Below, in pieces: positions 22,548 to 33,656 of a DNA stretch of 64,000 bases. The position numbers were made by a program, and so were the translations under genes. The notes under the pieces are model-generated. The model made no database searches. It was not told where the DNA came from and saw only the letters and a list, made by a program, of their open reading frames with translations. The DNA is from Sabellastarte sp. h YS-2021. Its lineage: Eukaryota > Annelida > Polychaeta > Sabellida > Sabellidae. Each line of letters starts with the position of its first letter. The stretch's first letter is position 1. Location of the stretch: positions 28,152,614 to 28,216,613 of the forward strand of contig OZ024930.1 in the NCBI GenBank assembly GCA_964017235.1, in the 5' to 3' direction.

Positions 22548-23564
22548 TTACGTAGAGAGTAGGGATTGAAAGGTATGAGCAACTGTGGATGAGGCTCTAG
22601 GGGTATGTTTTAAGTATGAGTGAATGGCATTTGATGACCAGCCTCCATGCGCTTTTAAATTTTGAAGAGGGACATCATGATCTGCAGCCCAAGAGACTGC
22701 AGATCTGCGAAAAGCATGGAAGCCAAAATGAGAAGGGTTGAGTTTGAGGGAAGACAGGAGACGAGAGAGGGTGGCACTAATCATAGGAGCAGAGATTGGG
22801 TAAGCCCCTGAGGGGGAGGGGACAAGGAACAAAGGGGAGGAGGGTGGGGCTTTAATAGTAGAAAGAAGGCACTGAAGGGCTGAAACAGGGCAGAGGAGAG
22901 ACGATGATAAAGCAGGGATCTGTATAACCTGGTGTTTGGATGATCCTTGCATGGCTTTGGCCCACTTAACTATAATGTGCGCCCCTGGGGAGCCAAACAC
23001 AACATCAGACCTAAGAAAATGGCGTGTAGAATCAAAGAGTTTTGAGGAGGAGGGGGCCATGTTAGAGAGCCTAAGGAAAGCAAAATAAGCTACAAGGAAA
23101 ATGGCTTTATAGAGGAACCCATAACGAATGGAATTACAAGCATGGACAAGTTTTAACAAGATGGGAATGGTGAGAGTGGCTTTATATTTGGGGCAATAAG
23201 AGGAATTGATGGACACAGATTTAATGAATAAGTGAATTTTTCTGTGATTGAGGGACTGGCTATCAATGTCATAAAGGTGGAAAAAATGGCGAAGTACAGA
23301 TACGTAACTGGCCAGGGAGGGAGCCCGTGAGCCATTCTGAGTTAGGAATTCCAGGAACGCTAAAATGGTGACCACCATATGGAGGGGAAATTGGTACCAT
23401 GTTGAGAAGGCAAGAAATAGCTTGAACTTGGCAAGGTACACAGCTGAGGTACGTGGGCGAAGAGCAGTGTGAACTCTGTGATGAGCTTTGCTGATGAGGA
23501 GAGACCCTGGACCTGCAATTAGATAAAAGCATTGGGGTAGAATGCACTTCCATGTACTGGCCAC
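22548..23564 (-). CDS. Ngaro copy 1 tyrosine recombinase
   Basis: This enzyme inserts the circular DNA form of the element by strand exchange through a phosphotyrosine. The frame of 338 codons holds the full catalytic set: Arg165 in FAFLRLSN, Lys200 in IIVKW, His283 and Arg286 in FHAFRR, His306/Trp309 in HGGW, and Tyr317 in IHSYL. An N-terminal core-binding region includes ALRPRTSAVY at 34-43. The frame overlaps the end of pol by 46 bases in the -1 frame and has no AUG before residue 63, which would cut off the core-binding domain. A 3' splice-site-like sequence ends at 23513, so the domain may be expressed by splicing from 23512 onward. It appears intact. Confidence 0.88.
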   Translation of the reverse strand: MASTWKCILPQCFYLIAGPGSLLISKAHHRVHTALRPRTSAVYLAKFKLFLAFSTWYQFPLHMVVTILAFLEFLTQNGSRAPSLASYVSVLRHFFHLYDIDSQSLNHRKIHLFIKSVSINSSYCPKYKATLTIPILLKLVHACNSIRYGFLYKAIFLVAYFAFLRLSNMAPSSSKLFDSTRHFLRSDVVFGSPGAHIIVKWAKAMQGSSKHQVIQIPALSSSLLCPVSALQCLLSTIKAPPSSPLFLVPSPSGAYPISAPMISATLSRLLSSLKLNPSHFGFHAFRRSAVSWAADHDVPLQNLKAHGGWSSNAIHSYLKHTPRASSTVAHTFQSLLST

Positions 23565-25722
23565 AGGACAAATTTTTTAACCATGCTTATTTTTTGATCA
23601 TTGCTTTCACCCTCAAACATTCTAGATAATACATCTGCTTTAACGTTATCTGCACCTGCAATGTGGCTGCACTTGATGTTAATGTCCTTAGCTGCAGCTA
23701 TTAACCAAATAGTTCTGGCCACACTTTGCATGAATTTGTCTTTAATTTTTCCATGATTCAACGCATGAACCACAGCTTGATTGTCTATATGTATGTGAAT
23801 GGCCTGATTGGCCCACATGTCACCAAATGTCCGCAATAATACTTGTACATTGAGCATTTCCAGTTGTGTAATGCTGCGATTACATGTAGCCGACCAATGG
23901 CGGGATACAGCATATGCATTGTGATGCCACCATGCCCCCATACCAGAGAGGGAGGCATCCACATATACTTGTAACTCTTGTCGCCCCTGTGGAAACATAA
24001 CTTTGCCATTAAATTGACACAGAAAATTTACAAACCAACGAATGTCTCTTTTCATGTCTTCATTAATTTTTATCTTTGCTGTAGCTTCTCTGAGAGTATT
24101 CAATAACCTATTCACAAAAATCCTTGCTGGGGGCACACACCTATGCAAGTATAACAATCTACCTAGTAAACTTTGCAATTGCTTTTTAGTTATAAATTTT
24201 TTGCAACTGTATGCTCGACACAAGTCTAGAGTTTCCAACAACTTTTCTTGAGGAATTGTGAGTTGTTTAGTATCTAGATTAACTTCAATTCCCATGCAAG
24301 TAAGGGACCTACTAGGTCTGACAAGTTTGCTTGGATTTATTGGTATACCCAGAAATTCGAACAGGTTAAACAAAGTTTGAAATTCTGCGTCAGCTTTTTG
24401 ACGCTGATGGACGCAGATTACGTCATCTATATAATTAAATACTTTGACGTTACGTGACGTCATGACGTGACGCAGCACGTCGGTGGTTCTCTGACATATG
24501 GCACTGCCACTTTTTAGTCCCATGGGGACACTAATATCCAGATAACTCATATCATCCCATTTAAGACCCAAAACGTCAATATCTCCAGGATCCACTCTTA
24601 GGTTCCTGAATGCCCTGCTTACATCAATTTTTGAAAGCAGGACATCCGGACCCAGTTCCTCAATTGTACTGACTATGTTGTCCAAGGAAGGATATTTTAG
24701 TTCATATGGTGCACCATCATACCAGTCATTGGGAATGCATTCGTTAACCGAATCACCATAGGGGAAACTGAGGTTAACTATAACCCGACGAGTATCATTA
24801 GCTTTGGGTCGAGATAAAAGGGGGAGTAGTGAACTGGGAAAGGAATATTTGCACATGGGCCTACAATGGCATTGTGTTGCACTTCTTTGCGAAAATAAGC
24901 CTCAATGTCCCTGGGGAATGCACTAGCTGATGGATGATTGTCAACATTAACATTGTAAGTCAGGGCTTGTTTATTTATGCATAGTGGAAATCCATATTCT
25001 AAGTATTCCAATAATAGTTGGTCTTCGAAATTTGCACAAAGGGTTCTCCAGTTATTGATTTTAAGCTCTGTAGGGACTTTTATACGGGCACCTTGATAAT
25101 TGGGGCAATGTGATTCTGCCACAATGGTGTGGGCTTGAATAGCCCATTGTACTTGGTCACTGCAATGTAATTCCCTACCCGGCCTAAACAACGGCAAAGG
25201 TGGATAAGTATGACAAATAAACCCAAAGTCCTTGTTTCCCTTAACACAATCGATTCTCTTTTCATTAACACTATTATGTACAAAACACCACAATGCCTCT
25301 GGGTCATTACATGCACACAAGCAAAGTACAAACATTGATTCAGACCAACCATTGTCTAACAATGACCATTCGTCCATATTGTTAACCTTTGAATTCCCAT
25401 TTGAATGGGTGGAGGCGTCGACCTCAATTGACACTATATTACTGATGTGTGACACGTGTTGAACACTTATATCTGACACCTTACTTAAGGTAATGTCACC
25501 TTTCTCAGTACTACCCTCCTGTGAGGCGTTTAACATACATGATAAGTTATCATTTACAGAAGAAATATCGTTAAAATATTCACTAATAGAACTCTGTTTA
25601 CTTTGGTTACAGTCAAGTTCATCTATACAGTCATTACGTGTAACTGTAGCCCCCACTTTATTAACTTTTGTGCTGTTGACTAATCTGTTCGAGTTAGTGC
25701 GACGGGGGCATAAACTGAAGCC
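23519..25722 (-). pseudogene. Ngaro copy 1 pol: reverse transcriptase and RNase H (one frameshift)
   Basis: Pol copies the element RNA into DNA and degrades the template. It begins in the same frame as gag directly after gag's UGA. The first part (25722 to about 24820) is the pol N-terminal region; an AAAA run at 24816-24819 (plus strand) lacks one base relative to the frame, and reading resumes in the -1 frame to 23519. The downstream 445-codon frame holds Asp78 in SKIDVSRAF, YIDD at 142-145, and RNase H residues Asp300 (VYVDAS), Glu333 (QLEML), Asp358 (HIDNQ) and Asp408 (VKADVL). Apart from the single base loss all key residues are kept. No methyltransferase or hydrolase domain is seen. Confidence 0.85.
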
Positions 25723-26970
25723 TCAGCTGTTTCTCACACCGTCTTTGGTCACTTCCGAGCCACGTCGCCGCATGCAATCTTGCACTTTATGATAGTAAAA
25801 CTTCCCAACCTCCTTGTGACAATGAGAACAAGCGTGTTTGAGTATCTGGCCGTCAACAACGTGATCTGAGGCGAACTTACACCCATTTGCGTTGTAGTCG
25901 AGACAAATCTTGTCCTTGGACACGTACTTTCCAGCTTTAGCTGCGTTCCCACTGACCTTCTGCGAGATCACTCTGGCTGTATTTCTAATACGAATTTTTT
26001 CAATACCGTCCGGTCTACGCCAGCTGACCTTACCTCTCTCTATGTCTTGCAGCAAGACTAGATGTGCATGCCGTGCTGTAGCCCAATTTGTTTCCACAGC
26101 ATCTTGTAGAAGATGTCGGCCATATTCTAACATATTTGTCCTAACAGTGTTACTATTTTCTTCTAAAATGCATCCCATGAAGCCTATCATAAATTGAAGG
26201 GGCGAGAGTTCCTTATATTCTGGTAGTTTTCCTCCTGCATTGGGAAAACAGTGGTGATGGGGCCATGGTATTTCTGTTTTTACTGCATTATCCCCAGAAC
26301 GCAACAACCCAGATTTTATGGTTTTACCTGAAGTTGCAGCTCCCCTGTGTTGACCTTGCAGTCTCTCCAGTTGTTGTTGCACCTTACGTTGCGTGCGTTC
26401 GTCCTCTTTGAGTAGCTGCAGTGATGGTTGCGACGCGAAACTATCACTGTAGTGAGAAATGTGTGTGCTGGATCCTCGAGGGGAAGTCAGATCCGAGAAC
26501 TCTTCATCTGATGACTCCTCAACTCTGACCTGCTTAGCATGCCTTCTCCTATGCATGTGTTTGAGCGGCCCTCTATTGGCACTGGACGATGAGCGCTTTG
26601 GAGAGCTGTGAGTAAATCTGTGCAGTTTATCAGTAGAAGAATGCTGCTCCTGAATTTTTTGTTCTAGTTGCACATTCTTACTCTCCAGATCCTGAACTTT
26701 TTGTAGAATCAGGTCTAGCTTGGACTCAACTTGCGAAACTTTAGAGGTATTACTTGCCCCTGATGCATCTGCTGTCGCTGCTTCAGCTGCTGTGTCATTT
26801 GATTGTTGAACTGGCCCTGTGCTAGGATAGTCTGGCACATCTTCGTGTTGCAAGTCTGCTATCACTGGTGCACTTAGGTTCAAGTTCCTTCTGCATCTCA
26901 CTCCCACTGGACGTTGATGTTTCACACCACATTTACTACAATGTGCCACTACTCCAATTTGTTTAGACAT
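25723..26970 (-). CDS. Ngaro copy 1 gag
   Basis: A 415-residue structural protein presumed to package the element RNA. The N-terminus has a zinc-binding pattern Cys11, Cys14, His18, Cys26 (HCSKCGVKHQRPVGVRC). A heptad-like segment (SKLDLILQKVQDLESK) at about 82-110 suggests a coiled coil. Serine-rich basic sequence follows, and the C-terminus has a second Cys/His cluster (CLDYNANGCKF, then HACSHCHKE and a final His and Cys). The same layout occurs in copy 4. It starts at an AUG and ends with UGA in frame with pol, with no other separation. Confidence 0.82.
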   Translation of the reverse strand: MSKQIGVVAHCSKCGVKHQRPVGVRCRRNLNLSAPVIADLQHEDVPDYPSTGPVQQSNDTAAEAATADASGASNTSKVSQVESKLDLILQKVQDLESKNVQLEQKIQEQHSSTDKLHRFTHSSPKRSSSSANRGPLKHMHRRRHAKQVRVEESSDEEFSDLTSPRGSSTHISHYSDSFASQPSLQLLKEDERTQRKVQQQLERLQGQHRGAATSGKTIKSGLLRSGDNAVKTEIPWPHHHCFPNAGGKLPEYKELSPLQFMIGFMGCILEENSNTVRTNMLEYGRHLLQDAVETNWATARHAHLVLLQDIERGKVSWRRPDGIEKIRIRNTARVISQKVSGNAAKAGKYVSKDKICLDYNANGCKFASDHVVDGQILKHACSHCHKEVGKFYYHKVQDCMRRRGSEVTKDGVRNS

Positions 26971-27236
26971 GATATGTTTTTTAAAAAAAAATTGTTAACG
27001 TTAAAATATAGATTGTAAAATTCCTTGTATGGTGAAACCACTAAAAGAGTGTTTTTTGGTATCCAGTTCTAAATTTCTTTGCATTAAACTCCACGACTGA
27101 TAAACAAGAACTGAAGTGTTACACAAGTTTAGAAGCTTGGGTGACCCCATGGCGGGAAACCCTTGAACATAATTCATTAACTTTTATTGACACCTCACTG
27201 ACACACATAAACAGATTGACATGATAGTTATTAGCT

Positions 27237-27307
27237 AGCATACTGACACTTGCATTGAACCTAACCCAGGCCTCGACTGAGAAGTTGTGTCCAGGCATCA
27301 ACACCCA
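27237..27307 (-). repeat. Ngaro copy 1 5' terminal repeat A1
   Basis: The 71-bp 5' end of the element, the same as A2 at 22265-22335 (plus strand AGCATACTGACACTTGCATT at its start). It lies about 270 bases upstream of the gag start codon. Confidence 0.9.
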
Positions 27308-27335
27308 GTATAACATTGTTTTAATTGTTTTAATT

Positions 27336-27541
27336 ACCTCACAGTTTTGTTTGTTTGTTTTTTTCAGCAGGATTACACAAAAAGTACTGGTTAGATCTTT
27401 ATGAAAATGAGATGGGCCTTTGTCCACCTTAGATCCCATTAAATATTGCCAGTGATCGGGATCACCAACCGGATATTAAAAAGTCAATGATTTAGATTTT
27501 CCCATTTTCTTATTATTGAGCCTATTGTCTGGCGAAAAAAT
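27336..27541 (+). repeat. Interspersed repeat family 'CTCCGCCAAGG', copy 5
   Basis: Follows the 5' end of Ngaro copy 1. Landmarks: TTACCTCACAG, CAGCAGGATTACACAAAAAG, GATCCCATTAAATATTG and GATCGGGATCACC. The right end is degraded. Confidence 0.45.
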
Positions 27542-27803
27542 AGAAGTTTCTGATACAAAATATACCGAGTACTCTTGTATAATGTTATAATTAACAATGC
27601 CCATTTTATGTAACAGAGATCTTTTATAACAGAACTAATTTTCTATTTACCGGCTTAAATTTTTGCTGGATTTTTAGATTTTTGAAATGGCAAAGTTTCT
27701 CAAACGTACATGTGTTACTATTAAACGATACTAGTCTGGACGTAGTATTAGTGGCTTAAAATTGTTGAATTACCATTGCTTTGAAAACTCATTACAACTA
27801 TGA

Positions 27804-27822
27804 TCCCCCCCCCCCCCCCCTT
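27804..27822 (+). repeat. Poly-C run
   Basis: An uninterrupted run of about 18 C. Length in such runs is often unreliable in assemblies. Confidence 0.85.
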
Positions 27823-28079
27823 TCAATGATATGTCACACATGAACGAATCTGGAAGCAAGCCTTCATGCTGGACTGAGAAATAAAGTTCATTGATTTGAA
27901 TTTGTACTCTACTTATTAACACCTACTGTTTGGCGCCATATACTGGCACAAACTTTAAATTGGCACAAAAACAGGAGTTAAAATATTAAATAACAGTTGT
28001 ACCCTATTGTCCACACTCGCACATTTCCGCTTAACTAATAACGAAGTGACGACAGAAATAATTTAAATATCATCGGCAA

Positions 28080-28223
28080 TTTCCGTATGCAAATCGTGCC
28101 AAGTTGAAATTATATTATCGCCCCTTAAAACTGCTCTGAATGGATTGTTGTTTTGAATTTATGTCTGTAAACATTATAACTTCCGCTTGTGTCAATACAT
28201 ATATCAGTAAAAGGAAATGCACG
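28080..28223 (+). repeat. Interspersed repeat family 'TATGCAAA', copy 2
   Basis: Matches 5125-5300 and 40908-41058: CCGTATGCAAATCGTGCCAA, TATATTATCGCCCCTTAAAA, CCGCTTGTGTCAATACAT and CAGTAAAAGGAAAT in the same order and orientation. Confidence 0.55.
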
Positions 28224-28229
28224 AAACTA

Positions 28230-29360
28230 AACTTTAAAAAACATAAAAAATAAGGTTTTTGTGACCAAGGTGTGCCAAGGTGTGAAGCAGTATCATTCTT
28301 CATTTTGATAGTTATAAGGCTGATTTAATTATGTTTGCTTTTGATAAATACTATCTATTTAATAGGCGAGTATTCATTGAAATATTAATCTAGCCATCAA
28401 TTTTACAGTTCAATCATGCTATTAGGGCTGGAATAGCTAGGTATTATAAAGCAACACTCCCTAAAACTTATTTAATTATTTTGACCAAGCCTATAAAGCT
28501 CTGGATTAGAAATAGCAGGAATTTATGGCATTAATCACTTGTTTTAACTTCTATAGACCATTATATATACTTAATCAATAGATTTTTTTCTTGGAGCATA
28601 TTTCAGAATCATGTGTCACAGTTTTAAATAAACGGTAGACCATCGCAAAGAAAGAATAGATTTGTCATAGCCATATTTGGAACTGTTTTTTACACGTAAA
28701 TCTCTAAAATAAGCAGAACCAGTTGGCAAATGTAGTTGATTGGTGGATAATATATAGATTTTTATGCATTAAAATAAGCCAGGGAAGTAGACTAATCTTG
28801 TGTTCACACAGCGTGGATAAAGGGCTCATAACCTAGGGCACATACTCTTCAACGATGATCCTAACTGATCCAATTATTAGGTTTGATATCATATGATATA
28901 CCTTTCCCAATCACACTGAAGGATATATTATAAGAACTAAAACGAAACAACTTTTTTGTATCTTGAAAAATCTTTTGATTGTTATGGGTATAGTCAGTAA
29001 AAATCTCCATTTAAAATTAAAAGAACTTCCTTTTATTATTTAAATTTGTATTCAAGCTAAAATAGGGGGACACAGACTGGGATATATCTTTTTTGTATTT
29101 CCAAGCGCCACGTATAATGAAAAATTACTGTTACAAATTCCTGAATAAGTGCCAATTTATTGTCAATATTTTATTAATTATGTGAGCTAAAATAAGTCAC
29201 ACATATCATCAGAAAGGTATTCTTACAGAGCTTCTACTCCTATCTGTAGCATTAAAATCTTGCAGAAATAGCGGAGAAACCTTTCGTTAAAAATTGAAGT
29301 TTTTATATTCACTGGTATATATATATGTTATGATAATCACTTTGATCTTCTTAATATTAA
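28230..29360. other. No gene seen
   Basis: AT-rich. A short block at about 28665-28780 resembles those at 18950 and 19495. No coding frame is credible. Confidence 0.45.
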
Positions 29361-29364
29361 CAAA

Positions 29365-29900
29365 TGTTGAGCACCAACTCGCGGTAGGGAACAACTCGAG
29401 TTGTTCCTTGCGCCAACTCGTGGGGGATAATTGTGGTAAACATCGCGAGATGTACTGCCACATCTTGTGTGGGTGCTCCAACTTTACCCTATAATTCAAC
29501 CTAGTCATCAATCAATCAATCAATCAGTTGTCCAAGTGCTTTCACAGAGCTTAATCTCTGTAGAATAAAATCTTATATAGACAATCAAAAGTGGTAAAGT
29601 ACATGTATATTGTATTATATTCTGACTGATGTTTCTTAATTACATTTCTCAGGATTATGTGATGTTGAATATTTTTACACAAATAGGAAGTCTAGTGGGG
29701 GACTGTCATAGCTGGCTTGCCTCTAAATTGCAATTAAGTTGAAGAGTGTTTTTTGTCAAATGATTATCACTATACATATAGGGATATAAGCTACTGAAAT
29801 ACTTATTAATACTTTAGTGAATTAATACACACAGAAATAAAATATAATGCTATATAGTAATATAAAGCAATTCTATGTTGTTACCTTAATATATAATATG
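29365..29900 (+). mobile_element. TGTTR-ended element, copy 2 (one end only)
   Basis: Begins TGTTGAGCACCAACTCGCGG and then has the AACAACTCGAGTTGTT palindrome, a second GCGCCAACTCG, and an ACATCGCGAGATGT palindrome. The interior follows that of 31996-33231 for about 500 bases in the same orientation, with an ATCA tetranucleotide expansion at 29508-29525. The opposite end is missing, so the copy is truncated. Confidence 0.65.
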
Positions 29901-30009
29901 GGATTATTTTAATTTATTATACCAACAAAATTGCAAATGGTAAAGTAAAACATCCCTCATTAGTCATATGCAAATATATATCACTCATGAAAATGAACAA
30001 CATAATACT

Positions 30010-30225
30010 TGTATAATTATTTATTTGAGGTTTTATGTCGCTTTCAACACTGCACAGTCATATCAGAACAAGTAGTTTTTTTGGAAGGAGAAACCAGTAC
30101 ATACAGATGGTCGAGGTTCTGTACTGTAAATTGCCAACCATCGATAAGCAACTACCAACTTTCTCACATAAGGTCCACATCAGAGGTGGGAGGTGAGTAT
30201 GTTACCACTGCGCCGCCATGGCCCC
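30010..30225 (-). mobile_element. tRNA-like SINE remnant, family shared with 50560-50730
   Basis: The minus strand starts with GGCGGCGCAGTGGTAACATA, which resembles a tRNA box A. A related block lies at 50560-50730, where a box B-like GTTTGAATCC survives. Shared landmarks on the plus strand are GAGGTTCTG, CAACTACCAACTTT-like sequence and CAGAGGTGG. Old and degraded. Confidence 0.4.
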
Positions 30226-30304
30226 TAACATAGAACTCATTTGATCTCGTGCTTAACTCAAGAAATCAACTTTCTATCTCCCTTTAAGAATATTTGGTAA
30301 TGTC

Positions 30305-30862
30305 ATGCATCCAGCAGTTGTTGTAAAGAACCTTGGTGTCTGGTGTGATGCTAATTTCTCCTTTGCTGAACATATCTGTAATATGTCTTGTTTACTGCAA
30401 CTCTCTCTTCAGGAGTCTGTCCAGTCTCAACATGCCCAAACTTGCAGTGGATTCAAAACACACTTGCAAGGATTGTCACAAACTGTAACAAATACACATG
30501 TACACAGACATCTCCCATTCTCAAACAACTCCATTGGCTCCCAGCTGAATTTCGCTGCATCTTCAAAACCGCCTCTCTTGTTTACAAATTTCTTCATAGT
30601 GATGATCCTATTTACTTTGATTCTCTTTTCTCTACACATTGTGGAAGATAATGTACAAGATACAACCGTCAGGATGAAAGGTTACTGAATGTTCCTCAAT
30701 TCTGTCCATCTGTATATAAATAAAAACACTTTGGCCACAACTTGGCTTTTGATGCTCCTATGCCTTGGAATTATTTGCCTGATGAAGTCTGGTCTGCCCC
30801 AACTCTCGCCTGTTTCAGAGAAAGGTTAAAATCATATCTCTTCGAAAAGGCTTTCCCTACTT
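30305..30862 (+). pseudogene. LINE reverse transcriptase C-terminal fragment
   Basis: In changing frames the plus strand encodes the tail of a CR1/L2-like non-LTR retrotransposon ORF2: NLGVWCDANFSFAEHI, then IQNTLARIVT, LKQLHWLPAEFRCIFK, and finally LACFRERLKSYLFEKAF. This is the region after the reverse transcriptase palm, with the LHWLP and FRxxLKSYLF motifs common to this group. At least two frame changes and stops show it is dead. The 5' part of the LINE is absent, as usual after incomplete reverse transcription. Confidence 0.7.
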
Positions 30863-30899
30863 AGCATAACTCTCTGAAAGCATTTTTGTTTGGTGTGTT

Positions 30900-31990
30900 T
30901 AATTATCTGAAAACTGGCCCTGGTTAAAATATGCAATTAGTGGTTCCGTCCCACAAATGAAGTCAATACTAATATAATGCAAAAAATGAAACAATATTTT
31001 CGCTTAATTAATAAATACTACACACTGTGTAAGTTTATGTCCATATATTTCGGCTCATGTTTAGTACAATCTACAAAATCTACTTGAAATTTTAGTGCCT
31101 AAATATACACATATCCAGACAATGATTTGTTTGTTTTTTTTGTTGCTTTAAACGCATTTTGTGAGAAGAAAGCAGGTCAAACAGAAATTGGTCAACATTC
31201 AGCACTGAAGACAGTCTGACACTGCTTAGGTATAGGGCAGATATAGGGTTTCCCGACAGAGGAGGGGGCGTAGGTTTTTGCAGGTGTAGATATTTCATTC
31301 TTGGACATTTGGTATCAGGACATATCATGCAGTGCGTGGAAAAAATGCCAGCAGACCAAATCCCAGTTGACAAAGCACCTGTTAAAATTGCAAAATGCTG
31401 ATCCTATCAAAAGTCAAGTAAACTAAAAAAACTTCTACAGAAAAATGCCTCTGTAAAAACTTGCAGAAAAAATACCTCAAAATTTAAAGGCCAGTAACTA
31501 AATAGTACATAACACATTTACGTAAGCACTGCCAAGTAGTATACACCATGTAACAAAGGTTTGGGGGGATTAGATTCAGGTAATTTTCCAATACACCCCC
31601 CGGGTTTTTTTCTACTAGGATTATTGGTTGATACACTAATTTTATATAGTTACTTTTTCTGCAGTTTTTTTTCTACTGGGTTTTTTCTACACTCAATTGT
31701 CAGACACATAAAGCAGTTTCCTGTCATAAACAAAATAACATGAAATCTAAAATAAACGTCAAAGGGTCTTCTCATAATAAACAATTGTATAACTGTAACA
31801 AACTGGAGAGAAACATACTCGAATCTAAATTTATATGCCACACTGTTTCTTGTGTTCAACTTTGTCATTTTAAAATAACAGATTCTTTCATCATTTTCCT
31901 TTAGAAACACATAAATCAATTGATTAAATTTGATAAAACTTTTCCAGAACTTTACTTTTTTCAATTTAATCTTATCATAGCTACTGTAGT
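30900..31990. other. No gene seen
   Basis: Noncoding, AT-rich, with a slightly GC-richer patch at 31240-31380. No repeat or gene recognised. Confidence 0.45.
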
Positions 31991-31995
31991 AATAT

Positions 31996-33231
31996 TGTTA
32001 GGCGCCAACTCGCGGCAGGGAACAACTCGAGTTGTTCCTTGCGCCAACTCGCGGGATTGAGTTGTGGCAAACATCTCGAGATGTACTGCCACATCTTGAG
32101 TTGGTGCTGCACCAACTTTACCCTATAATTCAATCTAATCATACTTTCATAGAACTTAATCTCTGTGGGGAAGAATGTTATGCAGACAATCAAATGTGGT
32201 GAAGTGCAATGACTATTTTATTATACTCTTCTGATTGATGTTTCTTAATTGCATTTAAGGATTTCTTAGGCTTATTTGATGTTGAGATTTTACCTAAAAA
32301 GAAAGTTAAGGGGCCACTACCATGACTGGCTTGTCCCTTGACTGCCATTAGGTCTCACATTGTTTTTTTTGTCAAATGATTGTCAATTGGATATAAAATA
32401 TTGAAACATTTTTAATACATTAGTGAATTAATCCACACATATGACATATAATATGCTTTGATGTTGTTTTATGCTTCTTTGCTCTATTATTATATTATTA
32501 GATTTATTTATTATTGAATGGACTGTAATATATTTTACATAAAGTAAACTTACAAAATAACCTTGAATTAACTGTTTACTATATTTTATATAAAGTAAAA
32601 TTTACAAATAACCTTATTAAAAATATCCAGCCCTCTTTTGGGGTATATATGTTACCTTGATTAAGTATAGGAATGGTATAGATTAATAAGAAACACCACA
32701 CTGAAAATTAACATCAGTTTACAGGTACTGACTGATTAAAAAGACATTAAATGTTTTCTTTTGTTACAGATTTTTCTATATAAATGGATAAAGCTTTATC
32801 ATTTATTTGCAATATATAAACTTATCCTGTTTAGAAAGATAGTAAAATCATGTTTACAAGTTGCAACTTTTGAAATATAGTTACTGAGCAAATAAAGTTG
32901 GACACATGTCTAGTACCTTAATTACAATTAACCGTCTGACTGATATACTTCACTACTTCTAGCCAAAAGTGAGAGTAAATAATTACCCAATTACAATAGA
33001 GGATTAAGTTGATCCAGCCACCATCTTAAGGTAGAAGCCACATTTGGGATCAATATCTGACCAATCAGAAGCCACATGGGCACTGACCACTACTGGACAT
33101 TAGTGGATTAACTTGGTGCAGCCACAACTTAAGATGGCGCGCACATCTCAAGATGTTTGCCACAACTCGCCCCCGCGAGTTGGCGCAAGGAACAACTCGA
33201 GTTGTTCCCCGCCGCGAGTTGGCGCCCAACA
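31996..33231 (+). mobile_element. TGTTR-ended element with palindromic terminal repeats, copy 3 (complete)
   Basis: A 1236-bp element flanked by ATAT on both sides (31992-31995 and 33232-33235). Ends are TGTTAGGCGCCAACTCGCGG and, inverted at the right, TGTTGGGCGCCAACTCGCGG. Both ends keep the full internal structure: direct GCGCCAACTCGCGG copies around GAACAACTCGAGTTGTTC, then ACATCTCGAGATGT (left) or a one-base variant (right). No protein frame. It is the best copy of the family in the window and defines its boundaries. Confidence 0.82.
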
Positions 33232-33656
33232 ATATCTTGAAACGCAGAAGTATCTCTCATGTTTAAACATAAACTGGTAAACAAAGAGGTTTATAAACAA
33301 AGTTATCAACAAGAGATGAAATCCCTAGTTTGTTTGACCAAGAGACCTAACTTAGTACACGCACAAAAGAGCTTAATCCCGTTTGATATTGGGACAGTTT
33401 GACAGTGACACAGGTATAATCAGTTTCCGAGCTCCCTGTAACAAGGTCAAATAGAGGTCAATCCGAAGAGTTGAGTGAGGTAAAGTGTAAAGCAGTGAAA
33501 CACATGTTTTGGAATTTTATTATTTGCATGTTAGTATTATGTACAGGTTAAAAGGTAAGAGTTAAAATATCTAGGATAAAAATTTTAAACTCCAAACCCA
33601 ACTACAAAAAAGAAGGGATGATAGAAGCAAAGGCGAGTGGGATGATAGAGGGAGCT

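Larger units (their letters stand above)
22116..27307 (-). mobile_element. Ngaro-type YR retrotransposon, copy 1 (complete)
   Basis: A 5192-bp element on the minus strand with gag, pol and tyrosine recombinase genes and the split direct repeats that define Ngaro elements: A1 (27237-27307) at the 5' end, then after the genes B1 (22336-22483), A2 (22265-22335) and B2 (22116-22263). A1 equals A2 and B1 equals B2 by eye over their full lengths, so the insertion is recent. Such elements replicate through a circular intermediate inserted by the recombinase and leave no target duplication; none is seen here. Its remaining defects are few: one frameshift in pol and a stop between gag and pol. Confidence 0.92.

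Noticed and set aside
23519-23600. Canonical -1 slippery heptamer between pol and recombinase of Ngaro copy 1
   Set aside because: GTT AAA AAA TTT is present, but neither site allows standard re-pairing in the -1 frame, and the recombinase frame is closed by UAA just upstream; splicing fits better.
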